Source: Nostoc sp. UHCC 0702 (GTDB taxonomy: Bacteria > Cyanobacteriota > Cyanobacteriia > Cyanobacteriales > Nostocaceae). From it: DNA of 64,000 nucleotides. Shown here piece by piece: positions 7,725 through 16,367 of the stretch (positions are counted from its first letter, which is position 1; every line of letters starts with the position of its first letter). Position numbers and translations under genes: made by a program. The DNA lies in the NCBI GenBank assembly GCA_017164015.1, contig CP071065.1, positions 6,663,501 through 6,727,500 of the forward strand, written 5' to 3'. A model generated the notes under the pieces. That model was given only the letters and a program-made list of their open reading frames with translations. It was not told the origin of the DNA and ran no database searches.

Positions 7725-9146
7725 CTAGACTACAAATTTGCAATTTAAGTTTTTCGTTTCAGACTCAAGACCCTTGTGTAAGTGTGATTGCACAAGAAAT
7801 GCAGCAGCTTCGACATGAGCTGTTTGGGGAAAAAAATCAGCAGGTTGTATCCTGGTGATGGTGTACAGCCCATCTTGGCAGAGTAATTTTAGATCACGAG
7901 CCAGAGTTGCTACTTTACAGCTGACGTAAACGATGCGGGGAGGTTTCGACTCTACTAGAGATTCGATCACAGCGCGATCGCATCCTTTACGTGGCGGATC
8001 AAGTAAGACCACATCTGGTATTATGCCCATTTGTGGCAGCAATTTCTCTACTGCCCCGACTTGAAATGTCACATTTTGAATTTCATTAGCTTGGGCATTC
8101 AAAATCGCCTGTTGTACCGCTTCTGGTTGTAATTCCAATCCTGTAGCTTGGCGTACTTGTTTGGCTAGGGGCAAAGTTAAAGTGCCAATACCACAATAAG
8201 CATCAACTAGCAACTCATGTCCTTGAAGATTTAATTCTGACTGAATTACTTGTAATAACGCCTCTGCTGTTTCTGTATAAACTTGGAAAAATGTATCAGG
8301 GCGGACTTGAAATTCCAATCCAGCAAACTTTTCCCTCAGATAGGGAACTCCGAAAACACAACGAGTTTCAGTTCCGAATATAGTATTTGTGCGATCGCTC
8401 TGGCGATTTAGGGAAACTCCCACCAAAAGGGGATACCGTTTCAACCATTCTTGTGCTTGGTTTTCAATTCCTGGTAACTTCCAGTCTTTAACCACCAAAG
8501 TCAACAACATCTCGCCAGTGCGTCGCCCGATACGTAAACTGAGATGGCGGACTTGTCCAGTGTGACGCTGTTCGTCGTAAATTTTCCAACCTTGTTTTTG
8601 GATGTCTTGCTTAACTTCAGCAAGTAGAGGATTTAATCGTTGGTCTTGTACTGGGCATTGATTCAGGTTAACTAATTGATGGCTACCTTTTTGGTAGTAA
8701 CCAGCTTGTACCTGGCCTGTGGCGGAAATGCCCAGAGGATAAGTAGCTTTATTACGATAGCCCAAAGCCTCAGCAGCAGTCAGCACTGGGTCTACTGGTG
8801 GTTCAACGAAACCGCCAATGCGTTGCAAAGCTTGGATAACTTGATTTTGTTTAGCTGCTAACTGATACTCATAATTAATATGTTGCCATTGGCAACCACC
8901 ACACTTATCAGCCACGATGCAACTAGGTCGGATACGGTGAGGGGAGGCAAGCAATAGCTGGTGGAGTTTGCCATGAGCATATTTAGGTTTGACATCTACC
9001 AAACGAACTATAACGCGATCGCCTGGTACAGTATCCGGGACAAATACCACACGTTCATCAAAACGCCCCACCCCTGAGCCTGTATCATTTAAGTCAGCGA
9101 TCGTAACTTCAATTAATTCACCCTGTCGCCAAGCGGTTTTAGTCAT
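7725..9146 (-). CDS. 23S rRNA (uracil-C5)-methyltransferase, TrmA/RlmD family
   Basis: 473-residue SAM-dependent RNA m5U methyltransferase. An N-terminal TRAM RNA-binding domain (about 1-60) is followed by the Fe-S cluster motif CGGCQWQHINYEYQLAAK (first Cys about 82). The Rossmann methyltransferase core has DAYCGIGTLTLPLA, DPPRKGCDRAVIE and the catalytic-Cys signature VYVSCKVATLARDL near 405-418. The methylated site (U1939 versus U747/U54) cannot be told from sequence alone. The ATG at 9146 lies in a TAGTCAT repeat run, so the promoter must be further upstream, in the divergent gap to apcD. Confidence 0.92.
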   Translation of the reverse strand: MTKTAWRQGELIEVTIADLNDTGSGVGRFDERVVFVPDTVPGDRVIVRLVDVKPKYAHGKLHQLLLASPHRIRPSCIVADKCGGCQWQHINYEYQLAAKQNQVIQALQRIGGFVEPPVDPVLTAAEALGYRNKATYPLGISATGQVQAGYYQKGSHQLVNLNQCPVQDQRLNPLLAEVKQDIQKQGWKIYDEQRHTGQVRHLSLRIGRRTGEMLLTLVVKDWKLPGIENQAQEWLKRYPLLVGVSLNRQSDRTNTIFGTETRCVFGVPYLREKFAGLEFQVRPDTFFQVYTETAEALLQVIQSELNLQGHELLVDAYCGIGTLTLPLAKQVRQATGLELQPEAVQQAILNAQANEIQNVTFQVGAVEKLLPQMGIIPDVVLLDPPRKGCDRAVIESLVESKPPRIVYVSCKVATLARDLKLLCQDGLYTITRIQPADFFPQTAHVEAAAFLVQSHLHKGLESETKNLNCKFVV

Positions 9147-9250
9147 TAGTCATTAGTCATTAGTCAGAAATTTCTCCCCATCTCCCTCATCTCCCTCATC
9201 TCCCTCATCTCCCCCATCTCCCTCATCCCCCCATCTCCCCATCTCCCCTC
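9146..9250. repeat. ATTAGTC and CTCCCTCAT short tandem repeats
   Basis: Three to four ATTAGTC units are followed by roughly nine CATCTCCC(T)-type units. This occupies almost all of the space between two divergent genes (7725-9146 minus and apcD plus), so both promoters must be inside or at the edge of repeats. Confidence 0.75.
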
Positions 9251-9317
9251 CCCCCTTCACTTCTGTACCTCAGACTCGTTAAACTAGCAAATAATATTTC
9301 ATGTGATTGCAATAATC

Positions 9318-9803
9318 ATGACTGTAATTAGCCAAGTTATTCTCAAAGCCGACGACGAACTGCGCTATCCCAGCAGTGGCGAACTCAATAATATCAAAGA
9401 CTTTTTGCGAACCGGCGAACAACGGACGCGGATTGCTGCTACCTTAGCTGAAAATGAAAAAAAGATTGTTCAAGAAGCAACTAAACAGCTTTGGCAAAAG
9501 CGTCCCGACTTTATTGCACCCGGTGGCAATGCTTATGGAGAACGTCAGCGTTCTCTATGTGTCCGTGACTTTGGCTGGTACTTGCGCCTAATTACCTATG
9601 GTGTACTTGCTGGTGACAAAGAGCCAATCGAAAAAATTGGTTTAATTGGTGTGCGGGAAATGTACAACTCTCTGGGAGTTCCTGTGCCTGGAATGGTAGA
9701 AGCTATTAGTTCTCTGAAAAAAGCCTCCCTTGACTTACTAAGTGCGGAAGATGCCAGCGAAGCAGCACCTTACTTTGATTACGTCATTCAAGCGATGTCT
9801 TAA
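9318..9803 (+). CDS. apcD: Allophycocyanin alpha-B subunit
   Basis: Phycobilisome core terminal emitter that passes excitation to chlorophyll (photosystem I in particular). It is 161 residues from the ATG at 9318 (MTVISQVILKADDELRYP); the in-frame GTG at 9303 would give a non-standard N-terminus. Cys81 in RQRSLCVRDFGWYLRL is the phycocyanobilin attachment site. YGVLAGDKEPIE, MYNSLGVPVPGM and the PYFDYVIQ C-terminus are typical of ApcD rather than ApcA. It stands alone here, as apcD usually does in cyanobacteria. Confidence 0.94.
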   Translation: MTVISQVILKADDELRYPSSGELNNIKDFLRTGEQRTRIAATLAENEKKIVQEATKQLWQKRPDFIAPGGNAYGERQRSLCVRDFGWYLRLITYGVLAGDKEPIEKIGLIGVREMYNSLGVPVPGMVEAISSLKKASLDLLSAEDASEAAPYFDYVIQAMS

Positions 9804-9975
9804 TGCAAAGTGTGTGCTAATTCTAGGAATCTGCTTCTACTCTGACAGAGTGAGTGCCAAGTATTCGCACTCAACATCTATAAGATTTCTAATTTGATCA
9901 TAACCTGCCCACATTTGGTATGTAGCTCTGGCAATCTGTCAAGCCACTAGCCAACTGTGGGAATATTTTATTTTT

Positions 9976-10073
9976 GGGGATTGGGGATTGGGGATTGGGG
10001 ATTGGGGATTGGGGATTGGGGATTGGGGATTGGGGATTGGGGATTGGGGATTGGGGATTGGGGATTGGGGACT
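9976..10073. repeat. Heptamer array: 13 perfect GGGGATT copies
   Basis: Thirteen uninterrupted GGGGATT units from 9976 to 10066, then one variant GGGGACT and a degraded tail. This is the classical short tandemly repeated repetitive (STRR) sequence type of heterocystous cyanobacteria. The unit is seven bases with no spacers, so it is not a CRISPR. Confidence 0.95.
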
Positions 10074-10364
10074 AGGGATTAGGGAAAATTTAGGCTGAGT
10101 AAACTTTTACCAAATCTACAAATTTAGTAGAGCGTTTAATCTCCCACCCTCATTTACCGAAGAATCACACCAGTTTGCCCCAACTTTCACAAACCAAAGC
10201 AGGCAACTAGCTTCACCAGTCCCCAGCCCCCATTGCCCCTAATCCCCAACGCCACTTGCTACAACGCGGGAAACCCGCGCAACGCAGTGGCTCCTCCCTG
10301 CGGTCGCGGGGGCCCCGAGTTCCCCAGTCCCCAGTCCCTAATCCCTTTCAACCCACAACAAAAA

Positions 10365-10394
10365 GCCGACACTCCTTTAGGAAAGGTTGTCGGC
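10365..10394. terminator. Strong hairpin
   Basis: Perfect GCCGACA/TGTCGGC outer arms (10365-10371 and 10388-10394) enclose a CCTTTAGGAAAGG inner palindrome. It has the shape of a terminator stem but lacks a T-run. It lies 560 bp after apcD, so the transcript it would serve is uncertain. Confidence 0.45.
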
Positions 10395-10779
10395 AATTAG
10401 TGTGTTCCCTATTAATGACTCGGCTAGAGTTCAGTTAAGATTATTATGGCAATTTGGTAATTGAAGGGAGAGGATCTTAATCATCGGTCTATGTGATTTT
10501 AATCACTTGATTCTTACCAACAAGCTGTATTTACTTCAGTGATTTATTTCTCTAAAAAGATATACGTATAAATATTAATTAAAATTTGTATTTTTAAATA
10601 CAATAATCTGATTTATACTACTAAAGTTTTTTGAAATTACAGAGCGATCGCATGATTTAAATCCGATTGCTGATGGTATAGGATAGCGATCGCTCCTGTA
10701 TGTAAATCGATTAGCTCTAAGCTAGAGTTAGCAGCAGAAACGATTCACAATGCTTGGGAAAAACACTAGTTGGAGAATA

Positions 10780-11094
10780 ATGATGGCAGCAGAACAAAAG
10801 CCTAGCACCTACTTATTAGAAGCAGAAAATCGTTTACGCCAGCTTTCTCCTGAAAGGTTGCAATTAGCACTAGCTTTTCTGGCTTATCTGCAAGAAACAG
10901 CAGAAAACGAGGTAAAAGAGAAACTATTAAGTATTCCTGGTTTTGCAGCCGTTTTAAGTGAAACCAACAACAGCAAAGACAAAGTTGGGGATAATACATC
11001 TAATCTAGTTGCCGAAGATGCAGAAGTATGGCAGGCTTATTTAGCTTCTAAACAGAAATGGCAGGAGGTCTACCGTCGCCTTGCAGACTCCTAA
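10780..11094 (+). CDS. Putative antitoxin of a Doc-type toxin-antitoxin pair
   Basis: 104 residues from ATG 10780 (an immediately following ATG at 10783 is equally placed; GGAG lies 5-8 nt upstream, which favours these over the ATG at 10750). The N-terminal half is helical (NRLRQLSPERLQLALAFLAYLQ) and the C-terminal half acidic, ending EVWQAYLASKQKWQEVYRRLADS. There is no obvious DNA-binding fold of the Phd type. The antitoxin role is inferred from its position: it overlaps the downstream Doc gene by 14 bp, so the two are translated together. Confidence 0.7.
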   Translation: MMAAEQKPSTYLLEAENRLRQLSPERLQLALAFLAYLQETAENEVKEKLLSIPGFAAVLSETNNSKDKVGDNTSNLVAEDAEVWQAYLASKQKWQEVYRRLADS

Positions 11095-11473
11095 ATTTCT
11101 CTATATTTCTCAAGTCTTAGCCATACATCAAGATCAGATCATTAGCTTTGGTGGTACTTATGGTATCAGAGACGAAGGCTTGCTAGATTCAGCTTTAGCG
11201 CAACCCCAAGCTACCTTTGCTGGTGAACTTCTCCATCCGTCAATTCACGAACAAGCCGCAGCTTATCTGTACTACCTAGTTATGAATCACCCCTTTATGG
11301 ATGGCAACAAGCGCACCGCTTTTGCTGTTATGGATACTTTTATAACCATGAATGAATATAATTTGAACTTATCAGAGGAAGAAGCTTACAACTTGATAAT
11401 TAGAGTTGTTCAAAAAGAAATATCTAAAGAAGAGTTATCTGCTTTTCTAGAACAGCACCTACAGCGCAAGTAA
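11081..11473 (+). CDS. Fic/Doc family toxin (death-on-curing type)
   Basis: 130 residues, initiated at TTG 11081 with GGAGG (11063-11067) about 13 nt upstream, inside the antitoxin gene. The Fic motif reads HPFMDGNKR (His70 to Arg78). The GNKR ending, with Lys where AMP-transferring Fic proteins have Gly-Arg, is that of Doc. Doc phosphorylates elongation factor EF-Tu and stops translation. The N-terminal LDSALAQP and AAYLYYLVMNHPF segments also match Doc. No inhibitory helix is seen within the protein, consistent with control by the preceding gene's product. Confidence 0.9.
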   Translation: MQTPKFLYISQVLAIHQDQIISFGGTYGIRDEGLLDSALAQPQATFAGELLHPSIHEQAAAYLYYLVMNHPFMDGNKRTAFAVMDTFITMNEYNLNLSEEEAYNLIIRVVQKEISKEELSAFLEQHLQRK

Positions 11474-11514
11474 ATAGATAGAATAATCCTCTGTCCCCTT
11501 GGTGCATTACTCCC

Positions 11515-13965
11515 ATGACCGCCACCTCAAGAGATCCGTTTTCCCCCCAAGAAATTGCTGGCGAAGGCTTGAAACCAGAAGAATACACAGAAATTGTGCG
11601 ACGCTTAGGGCGTCATCCCAACAAAGCTGAACTCGGAATGTTTGGGGTGATGTGGTCAGAGCATTGCTGTTACAAAAATTCACGACCTTTACTCAAACAA
11701 TTTCCTACAACTGGGCCGCGCATCCTTGTAGGGCCGGGTGAAAATGCGGGAGTTGTAGATTTAGGCGATGGATTGCAACTGGCGTTTAAAATTGAATCCC
11801 ATAACCATCCCTCAGCTGTAGAACCCTTTCAAGGAGCCGCCACTGGAGTAGGAGGCATTTTAAGAGATATCTTTACAATGGGTGCGCGTCCCATCGCCCT
11901 ATTAAACTCGTTGCGCTTTGGTTCTCTAGAAGATGCCAAAACCCAACGGCTGTTCACTGGTGTGGTAGCAGGTATCAGTCACTATGGTAATTGTGTGGGA
12001 GTACCCACAGTTGGCGGCGAAGTTTACTTTGACCCTGCTTATTCTGGTAATCCCCTAGTCAATGTCATGGCCCTGGGATTAATGGAAACGCCAGAAATTG
12101 TCAAATCTGGAGCATCTGGCTTGGGTAATCCTGTATTATATGTTGGTTCCACCACTGGACGCGATGGTATGAGAGGAGCGAGTTTTGCCAGTGCCGAATT
12201 AAGTGATCAGTCAATCGATGACCGTCCCGCCGTGCAAGTGGGCGACCCCTTTTTGGAAAAGTCTTTAATTGAAGCTTGTTTAGAAGCGTTTAAAACAGGT
12301 GCAGTTGTCGCCGCCCAAGATATGGGCGCTGCTGGTATCACCTGTTCTACCTCAGAAATGGCAGCCAAAGGCGGTGTGGGCATTGAACTAGATTTAGACA
12401 AGATTCCGGTGCGGGAAACGGGGATGGTTCCCTATGAATACCTGCTTTCAGAATCTCAAGAACGGATGCTGTTCGTTGCCCATAAAGGACGTGAACAAGA
12501 GCTAATTGATATTTTCCACCGTTGGGGACTTCATGCTGTTGCCGCTGGGACAGTGATTGCTGAACCCATCGTGCGGATTCTTTTCCAAGGTGAAGTTGCA
12601 GCTGAAATTCCTGCTCTTGCACTGGCGGAAAATACTCCACTTTATCATCGAGAGTTGTTGTCACAACCACCAGAATACGCCCTAAAAGCTTGGGAATGGA
12701 CACCTGAAGCTTTGCCACCTTGCACAATTACTGGTATTGAAATTCAAGGATGTTTGCAAAGTTGGAACGATATTCTGTTAACTTTGCTCGATACACCCAC
12801 GATCGCTTCCAAAAGCTGGGTATATCGTCAGTATGACCATCAAGTGCAGAACAATACTGTCATTTTACCAGGCGGTGCAGATGCCGCTGTCGTGCGCTTG
12901 CGTCCCCTTGAAGAAATTCCCAATCTCAAATCTCAAATCCCTTCGGGTGACGCTCGCAAGCTCGCTAACGCTCCGCTAACGCCAGTTCCCCATCTGGCTC
13001 CAAGCCAAGACGGGGACTGGACTCACCAAAATTTCAAATCAGGTGTTGCTGCTACAGTTGATTGTAATTCTCGATATGTTTATCTTGATCCCTATGAGGG
13101 AGCTAAGGCAGTGGTGGCAGAAGCAGCACGCAATCTCAGCTGTGTGGGTGCAGAACCTCTGGCGGTGACAGATAACCTAAATTTTGGCAGTCCTGAAAAA
13201 CCGATTGGTTACTGGCAATTGGCAGAAGCTTGTCGCGGTTTGGCGTCAGGTTGCCAAGAATTAGCAACACCTGTAACCGGTGGTAATGTCTCTTTATACA
13301 ATGAAACCCTCGATTCCCAAGGCAACCCACAACCAATTTATCCCACCCCTGTTGTCGGTATGGTAGGCTTGATTCCCGATTTGAGCAAAATTTGTGGACA
13401 AGGTTGGCAAACAGAGGGTGATTTAATTTATTTATTGGGATTACCCACACAATCAAAAATTGAACTGGGAGCATCTGAGTATTTAGCCACCATCCACGGC
13501 ACTGTTGCAGGCAAACCTCCACGGATAGATTTTGACTTGGAACGCCGCGTACAAAAAGTTTGCCGAGAAGGAATTCGTGCAGGTTGGCTACGTTCAGCTC
13601 ATGATTGTGCTGAAGGGGGATTGACTGTTGCTCTTGCAGAATCTTGCATTGCTGGTAACCTCGGTGCTGAAATTAGTATGGAAATCACACCAACTCAAGT
13701 ACAACGCTGGGATGAATTGTTGTTTGGCGAAGGTGGTGCCCGAATTTTAGTTTCTGTTGCTTTAGAACAACAAGAAATTTGGGAATCCTACTTACAGGAA
13801 CATTTGCCTCAACAATGGCAAAAACTAGGTAAAGTTGGAAATTACCATACAAGTTTGGCGGTTTTAACCACTGACAACTACACTCTCATCAAAGTTAGTA
13901 TTGAAGATATGAAAGCTAGCTATGCCAATGCCATCAAAAGACGTTTAGCTACCCACACCACATGA
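11515..13965 (+). CDS. purL: Phosphoribosylformylglycinamidine synthase subunit PurL
   Basis: Fourth step of purine synthesis: ATP-dependent conversion of FGAR to FGAM, using ammonia from PurQ. At 816 residues it belongs to the small PurL type. Signatures include MWSEHCCYKNSRPLLK, IESHNHPSAVEPFQGAATGVGG and the GGLTVALAES region near the C-terminus. About 470-508 (LKSQIPSGDARKLANAPLTP and onward to WTHQNF) is a foreign-looking insert of about 39 residues encoded by dispersed-repeat DNA. Normal sequence resumes at SGVAATVDCNSRYVYLDPYEG. ATG at 11515. purF follows after 158 bp, so the two form a purine biosynthesis unit. Confidence 0.95.
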   Translation: MTATSRDPFSPQEIAGEGLKPEEYTEIVRRLGRHPNKAELGMFGVMWSEHCCYKNSRPLLKQFPTTGPRILVGPGENAGVVDLGDGLQLAFKIESHNHPSAVEPFQGAATGVGGILRDIFTMGARPIALLNSLRFGSLEDAKTQRLFTGVVAGISHYGNCVGVPTVGGEVYFDPAYSGNPLVNVMALGLMETPEIVKSGASGLGNPVLYVGSTTGRDGMRGASFASAELSDQSIDDRPAVQVGDPFLEKSLIEACLEAFKTGAVVAAQDMGAAGITCSTSEMAAKGGVGIELDLDKIPVRETGMVPYEYLLSESQERMLFVAHKGREQELIDIFHRWGLHAVAAGTVIAEPIVRILFQGEVAAEIPALALAENTPLYHRELLSQPPEYALKAWEWTPEALPPCTITGIEIQGCLQSWNDILLTLLDTPTIASKSWVYRQYDHQVQNNTVILPGGADAAVVRLRPLEEIPNLKSQIPSGDARKLANAPLTPVPHLAPSQDGDWTHQNFKSGVAATVDCNSRYVYLDPYEGAKAVVAEAARNLSCVGAEPLAVTDNLNFGSPEKPIGYWQLAEACRGLASGCQELATPVTGGNVSLYNETLDSQGNPQPIYPTPVVGMVGLIPDLSKICGQGWQTEGDLIYLLGLPTQSKIELGASEYLATIHGTVAGKPPRIDFDLERRVQKVCREGIRAGWLRSAHDCAEGGLTVALAESCIAGNLGAEISMEITPTQVQRWDELLFGEGGARILVSVALEQQEIWESYLQEHLPQQWQKLGKVGNYHTSLAVLTTDNYTLIKVSIEDMKASYANAIKRRLATHTT
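12922..13040 (+). repeat. Dispersed repeat inserted in frame in purL
   Basis: About 119 bp containing CCCTTCGGGT, GACGCTCGCAAGCTCGCTAACG and CTCCGCTAACGC, then an inverted pair CCAGTTCCCC / GGGGACTGG. Related sequence (CCCTTCGGGTTCGGC, GTGACGCTCGAAGACTCGCT, CTTCGCTAACGC) occurs at 57678-57732. The insert is in frame with no stop codon, and its length is compatible with about 39 added residues. Confidence 0.75.
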
Positions 13966-14019
13966 GAAGGATGAAATTTTTCTTACTTTACATTATTAGA
14001 CTTTATCCTTCATCCTTCT
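13965..14019. terminator. Stem-loop after purL
   Basis: Perfect 11-base arms AGAAGGATGAA (13965-13975, starting at the last base of the purL stop codon) and TTCATCCTTCT (14009-14019) with a 33-nt loop. It may attenuate transcription between purL and purF. There is no terminal T-run, so read-through is likely. Confidence 0.5.
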
Positions 14020-14123
14020 TAAGGTACTGTTTTAATAGATGGTTAAAGATTTATTAAGAACTCCGCGACTATCCAACGACATAATCCCTGTGACTTGACA
14101 CCAACACCAGGAGCAAAGCCCGC

Positions 14124-15623
14124 ATGATTCTCATCCATCCCGTGACTTCGGATGAATACCCCCGACAGACCAACGACTTAATGAATAGTGCTGAAAATCG
14201 CCCTGACAAGCCAGAAGAAGCTTGCGGTGTTTTTGGCATCTACGCACCAGGACAAGACGTTGCTAAACTGACCTACTTTGGATTGTATGCCCTCCAGCAC
14301 CGGGGTCAAGAATCAGCTGGTATTGCTACCTTTGAGGGTACGCATGTACATCTACATAAAGATATGGGCTTGGTGTCTCAAGTTTTCAATGAATCTGTCT
14401 TAGAGGATCTGCCTGGAAGCCTAGCCGTTGGTCACACTCGTTATTCTACTACCGGTTCTAGCCGCAAAGTTAATGCCCAGCCTGCCGTGCTGTCAACTCG
14501 GCTGGGTTCAATTGCTTTAGCACACAATGGTAATTTAGTCAATACTGTGCAATTGCGAGAAGAGTTACTCCAGAGCAAATGCAACTTAGTGACGACCACA
14601 GACTCAGAAATGATCGCTTTTGCGATCGCTCAAGCGATCGATGCTGGTGCAGATTGGCTAGAAGGCTCGATTCAAGCATTTAACCGCTGCCAAGGAGCCT
14701 TTAGTTTAGTGATTGGTACGCCTATTGGTGTGATGGGTGTCCGTGACCCCAATGGCATTCGTCCTTTAGTAATCGGTACTTTGGCTGGTAATCCCATCCG
14801 TTACGTTTTGGCTTCTGAGACTTGTGGTTTAGATATCATTGGCGCTGAATACCTGCGGGACGTGGAACCAGGCGAGTTAGTTTGGATCACTGAAGAAGGT
14901 TTAGCTTCCTACCACTGGAGTAAACAGCCGCAACGCAAGCTGTGCATCTTTGAAATGATTTATTTTGCGCGTCCTGATAGTCTCATGCACAACGAGAGTT
15001 TATACAGCTACCGGATGCGGCTAGGGCGACAATTAGCTCAAGAATCTCCTGTGGATGCTGATATTGTCTTTGGTGTTCCTGATTCTGGTGTGCCTGCTGC
15101 CATTGGATTTTCTCAAGCTTCAGGTGTAGCCTACGCTGAAGGATTGATTAAAAATCGCTATGTTGGACGAACCTTTATTCAGCCAACACAAACCATGCGC
15201 GAGTCGGGTATTCGCATGAAACTCAACCCCCTCAAAGATGTGCTGGTAGGTAAACGAGTGATTATTGTTGATGACTCGATTGTGCGGGGTACTACTAGTC
15301 GTAAGTTAGTTAAAACCTTGCGTGAAGCGGGTGCAGTGGAAGTGCATATGCGAATTTCTTCTCCACCGGTGACTCACCCCTGCTTCTACGGCATCGATAC
15401 CGATAGCCAAGATCAGCTGATTGCTGCCACTAAGTCAGTGGCAGAAATTGCCCAGCAACTAGAAGTGGATACTTTAGCTTATTTAAGTTGGGAGGGAATG
15501 CTAAAAGCGACGGGAGAAGACCCCAATAGTTTTTGTTCTGCCTGCTTTACAGGAGATTATCCTGTAGCAATTCCTGAGCAAGTGAAGCGCTCTAAGCTGG
15601 TATTAGAAAAGGCAGGGGTGTAG
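14124..15623 (+). CDS. purF: Amidophosphoribosyltransferase
   Basis: First committed step of purine synthesis: PRPP plus glutamine to phosphoribosylamine. 499 residues. The N-terminal nucleophile hydrolase domain has its catalytic cysteine at residue 34 (EEACGVFGIYAP), so the first 33 residues are a propeptide to be removed. QHRGQESAGIA, the NGN of the glutamine channel, and the PRPP motif VIIVDDSIVRGTTSRKL (about 380-396) are intact. The C-terminal FCSACFTGDYP contributes ligands of the 4Fe-4S cluster of B. subtilis-type enzymes. Directly follows purL. Confidence 0.96.
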   Translation: MILIHPVTSDEYPRQTNDLMNSAENRPDKPEEACGVFGIYAPGQDVAKLTYFGLYALQHRGQESAGIATFEGTHVHLHKDMGLVSQVFNESVLEDLPGSLAVGHTRYSTTGSSRKVNAQPAVLSTRLGSIALAHNGNLVNTVQLREELLQSKCNLVTTTDSEMIAFAIAQAIDAGADWLEGSIQAFNRCQGAFSLVIGTPIGVMGVRDPNGIRPLVIGTLAGNPIRYVLASETCGLDIIGAEYLRDVEPGELVWITEEGLASYHWSKQPQRKLCIFEMIYFARPDSLMHNESLYSYRMRLGRQLAQESPVDADIVFGVPDSGVPAAIGFSQASGVAYAEGLIKNRYVGRTFIQPTQTMRESGIRMKLNPLKDVLVGKRVIIVDDSIVRGTTSRKLVKTLREAGAVEVHMRISSPPVTHPCFYGIDTDSQDQLIAATKSVAEIAQQLEVDTLAYLSWEGMLKATGEDPNSFCSACFTGDYPVAIPEQVKRSKLVLEKAGV

Positions 15624-16092
15624 AGACTGGGGACAAAAATAGCAGGGAAAGCGGGGGAGTTCGGGGCCCTGTTTGAGTACAAGGGACAATGGAGAGATGG
15701 GGAGAAAGAATTGGATATTCTTAATTTCTCCCTCTTACCTGCTCACCAATTCTCCATGGCCAATGTCCACCCAAGCTAAGACCAGCCAATTGCACCAGTA
15801 CAATCGACCTCGACTAGGTGCGGAAATCAGCCAGCAATTTTGAGACTTTAGACCCAATAACTACAGCAATTATTAAAGATATAGGACTGACGCAAAGGTT
15901 ACGGAAGAACGTAGACGCGTTAGCAAAGCCTTTTTCTAGTCCTTCGGAGAACCCGTTCCCTCAAAGAGAGTTCCCGCAGCATAGGGTAGAGTAGCGGCTT
16001 CCCGTTTGCCGTTAGCCGTTCTCGTTCGTGCAGCGTCTCCGTTAGAACAAGAGGCGGTACATATGAAGCCGCGAGGTTTTTTCTAGTGAGGC

Positions 16093-16367
16093 CATATCAC
16101 CCCTCTCAAGAAAGTACTTAAATTTGAACTGGTAGTGAGCAAAATAGATGGTGATCAGTTTCAACCATGTTAGCGATTAGCCCTTTGCATCAAGTTCCAG
16201 TTTTGTGAGATGACGGCTTTAATATAGTGGAATCCTTGGCAATTGTGGACTATTTAGAATTAGAAGCGTAGTCAAAAGTTACCCCAGCTGAGGTTGTAGC
16301 CGGAACTGTAATACTATGGTTGCCGAGAGCAGGCATTTTCTGTAGTAACTATCGCAATCCTAAATGA
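16093..16367 (+). pseudogene. Glutathione S-transferase remnant
   Basis: Conceptual translation in shifting frames gives family-specific pieces in the right order. KFELVVSKIDGDQFQP (from 16120) is followed by a frameshift, then SPLHQVPVL, a TGA, DDGFNIVESLAIVDYLELEA and a TAG. After an internal deletion comes PAEVVAGTVILWLPRAGI and a final SNYRNPK with TGA at 16365. These match the GST N-terminal thioredoxin fold (the NPxxxVPVL and ESLAIxDYL motifs) and part of the helical C-terminal domain. At least two in-frame stops, one frameshift and a missing middle make it non-functional. Confidence 0.8.

Larger units (their letters stand above)
9804..10749. other. Gene-free stretch with repeats
   Basis: About 0.95 kb without a credible gene. 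It contains the GGGGATT array (9976-10073), CCCAGTCCC/CCCCTAATCC repeats (10218-10345), a GC-rich palindromic patch GCGGGAAACCCGCGC (10265-10279), a strong hairpin at 10365-10394, and two HIP1 octamers near 10644 and 10686. A 60-codon frame at 10256 is repeat-encoded and rejected. Confidence 0.7.

Noticed and set aside
9976..10073. CRISPR-like regular repeat
   Set aside because: Unit is seven bases with no spacers, so it is an STRR array.
10256..10438. 60-codon plus-strand frame
   Set aside because: Made of palindromic GC-rich repeats and a terminator-like hairpin; no ribosome binding site.
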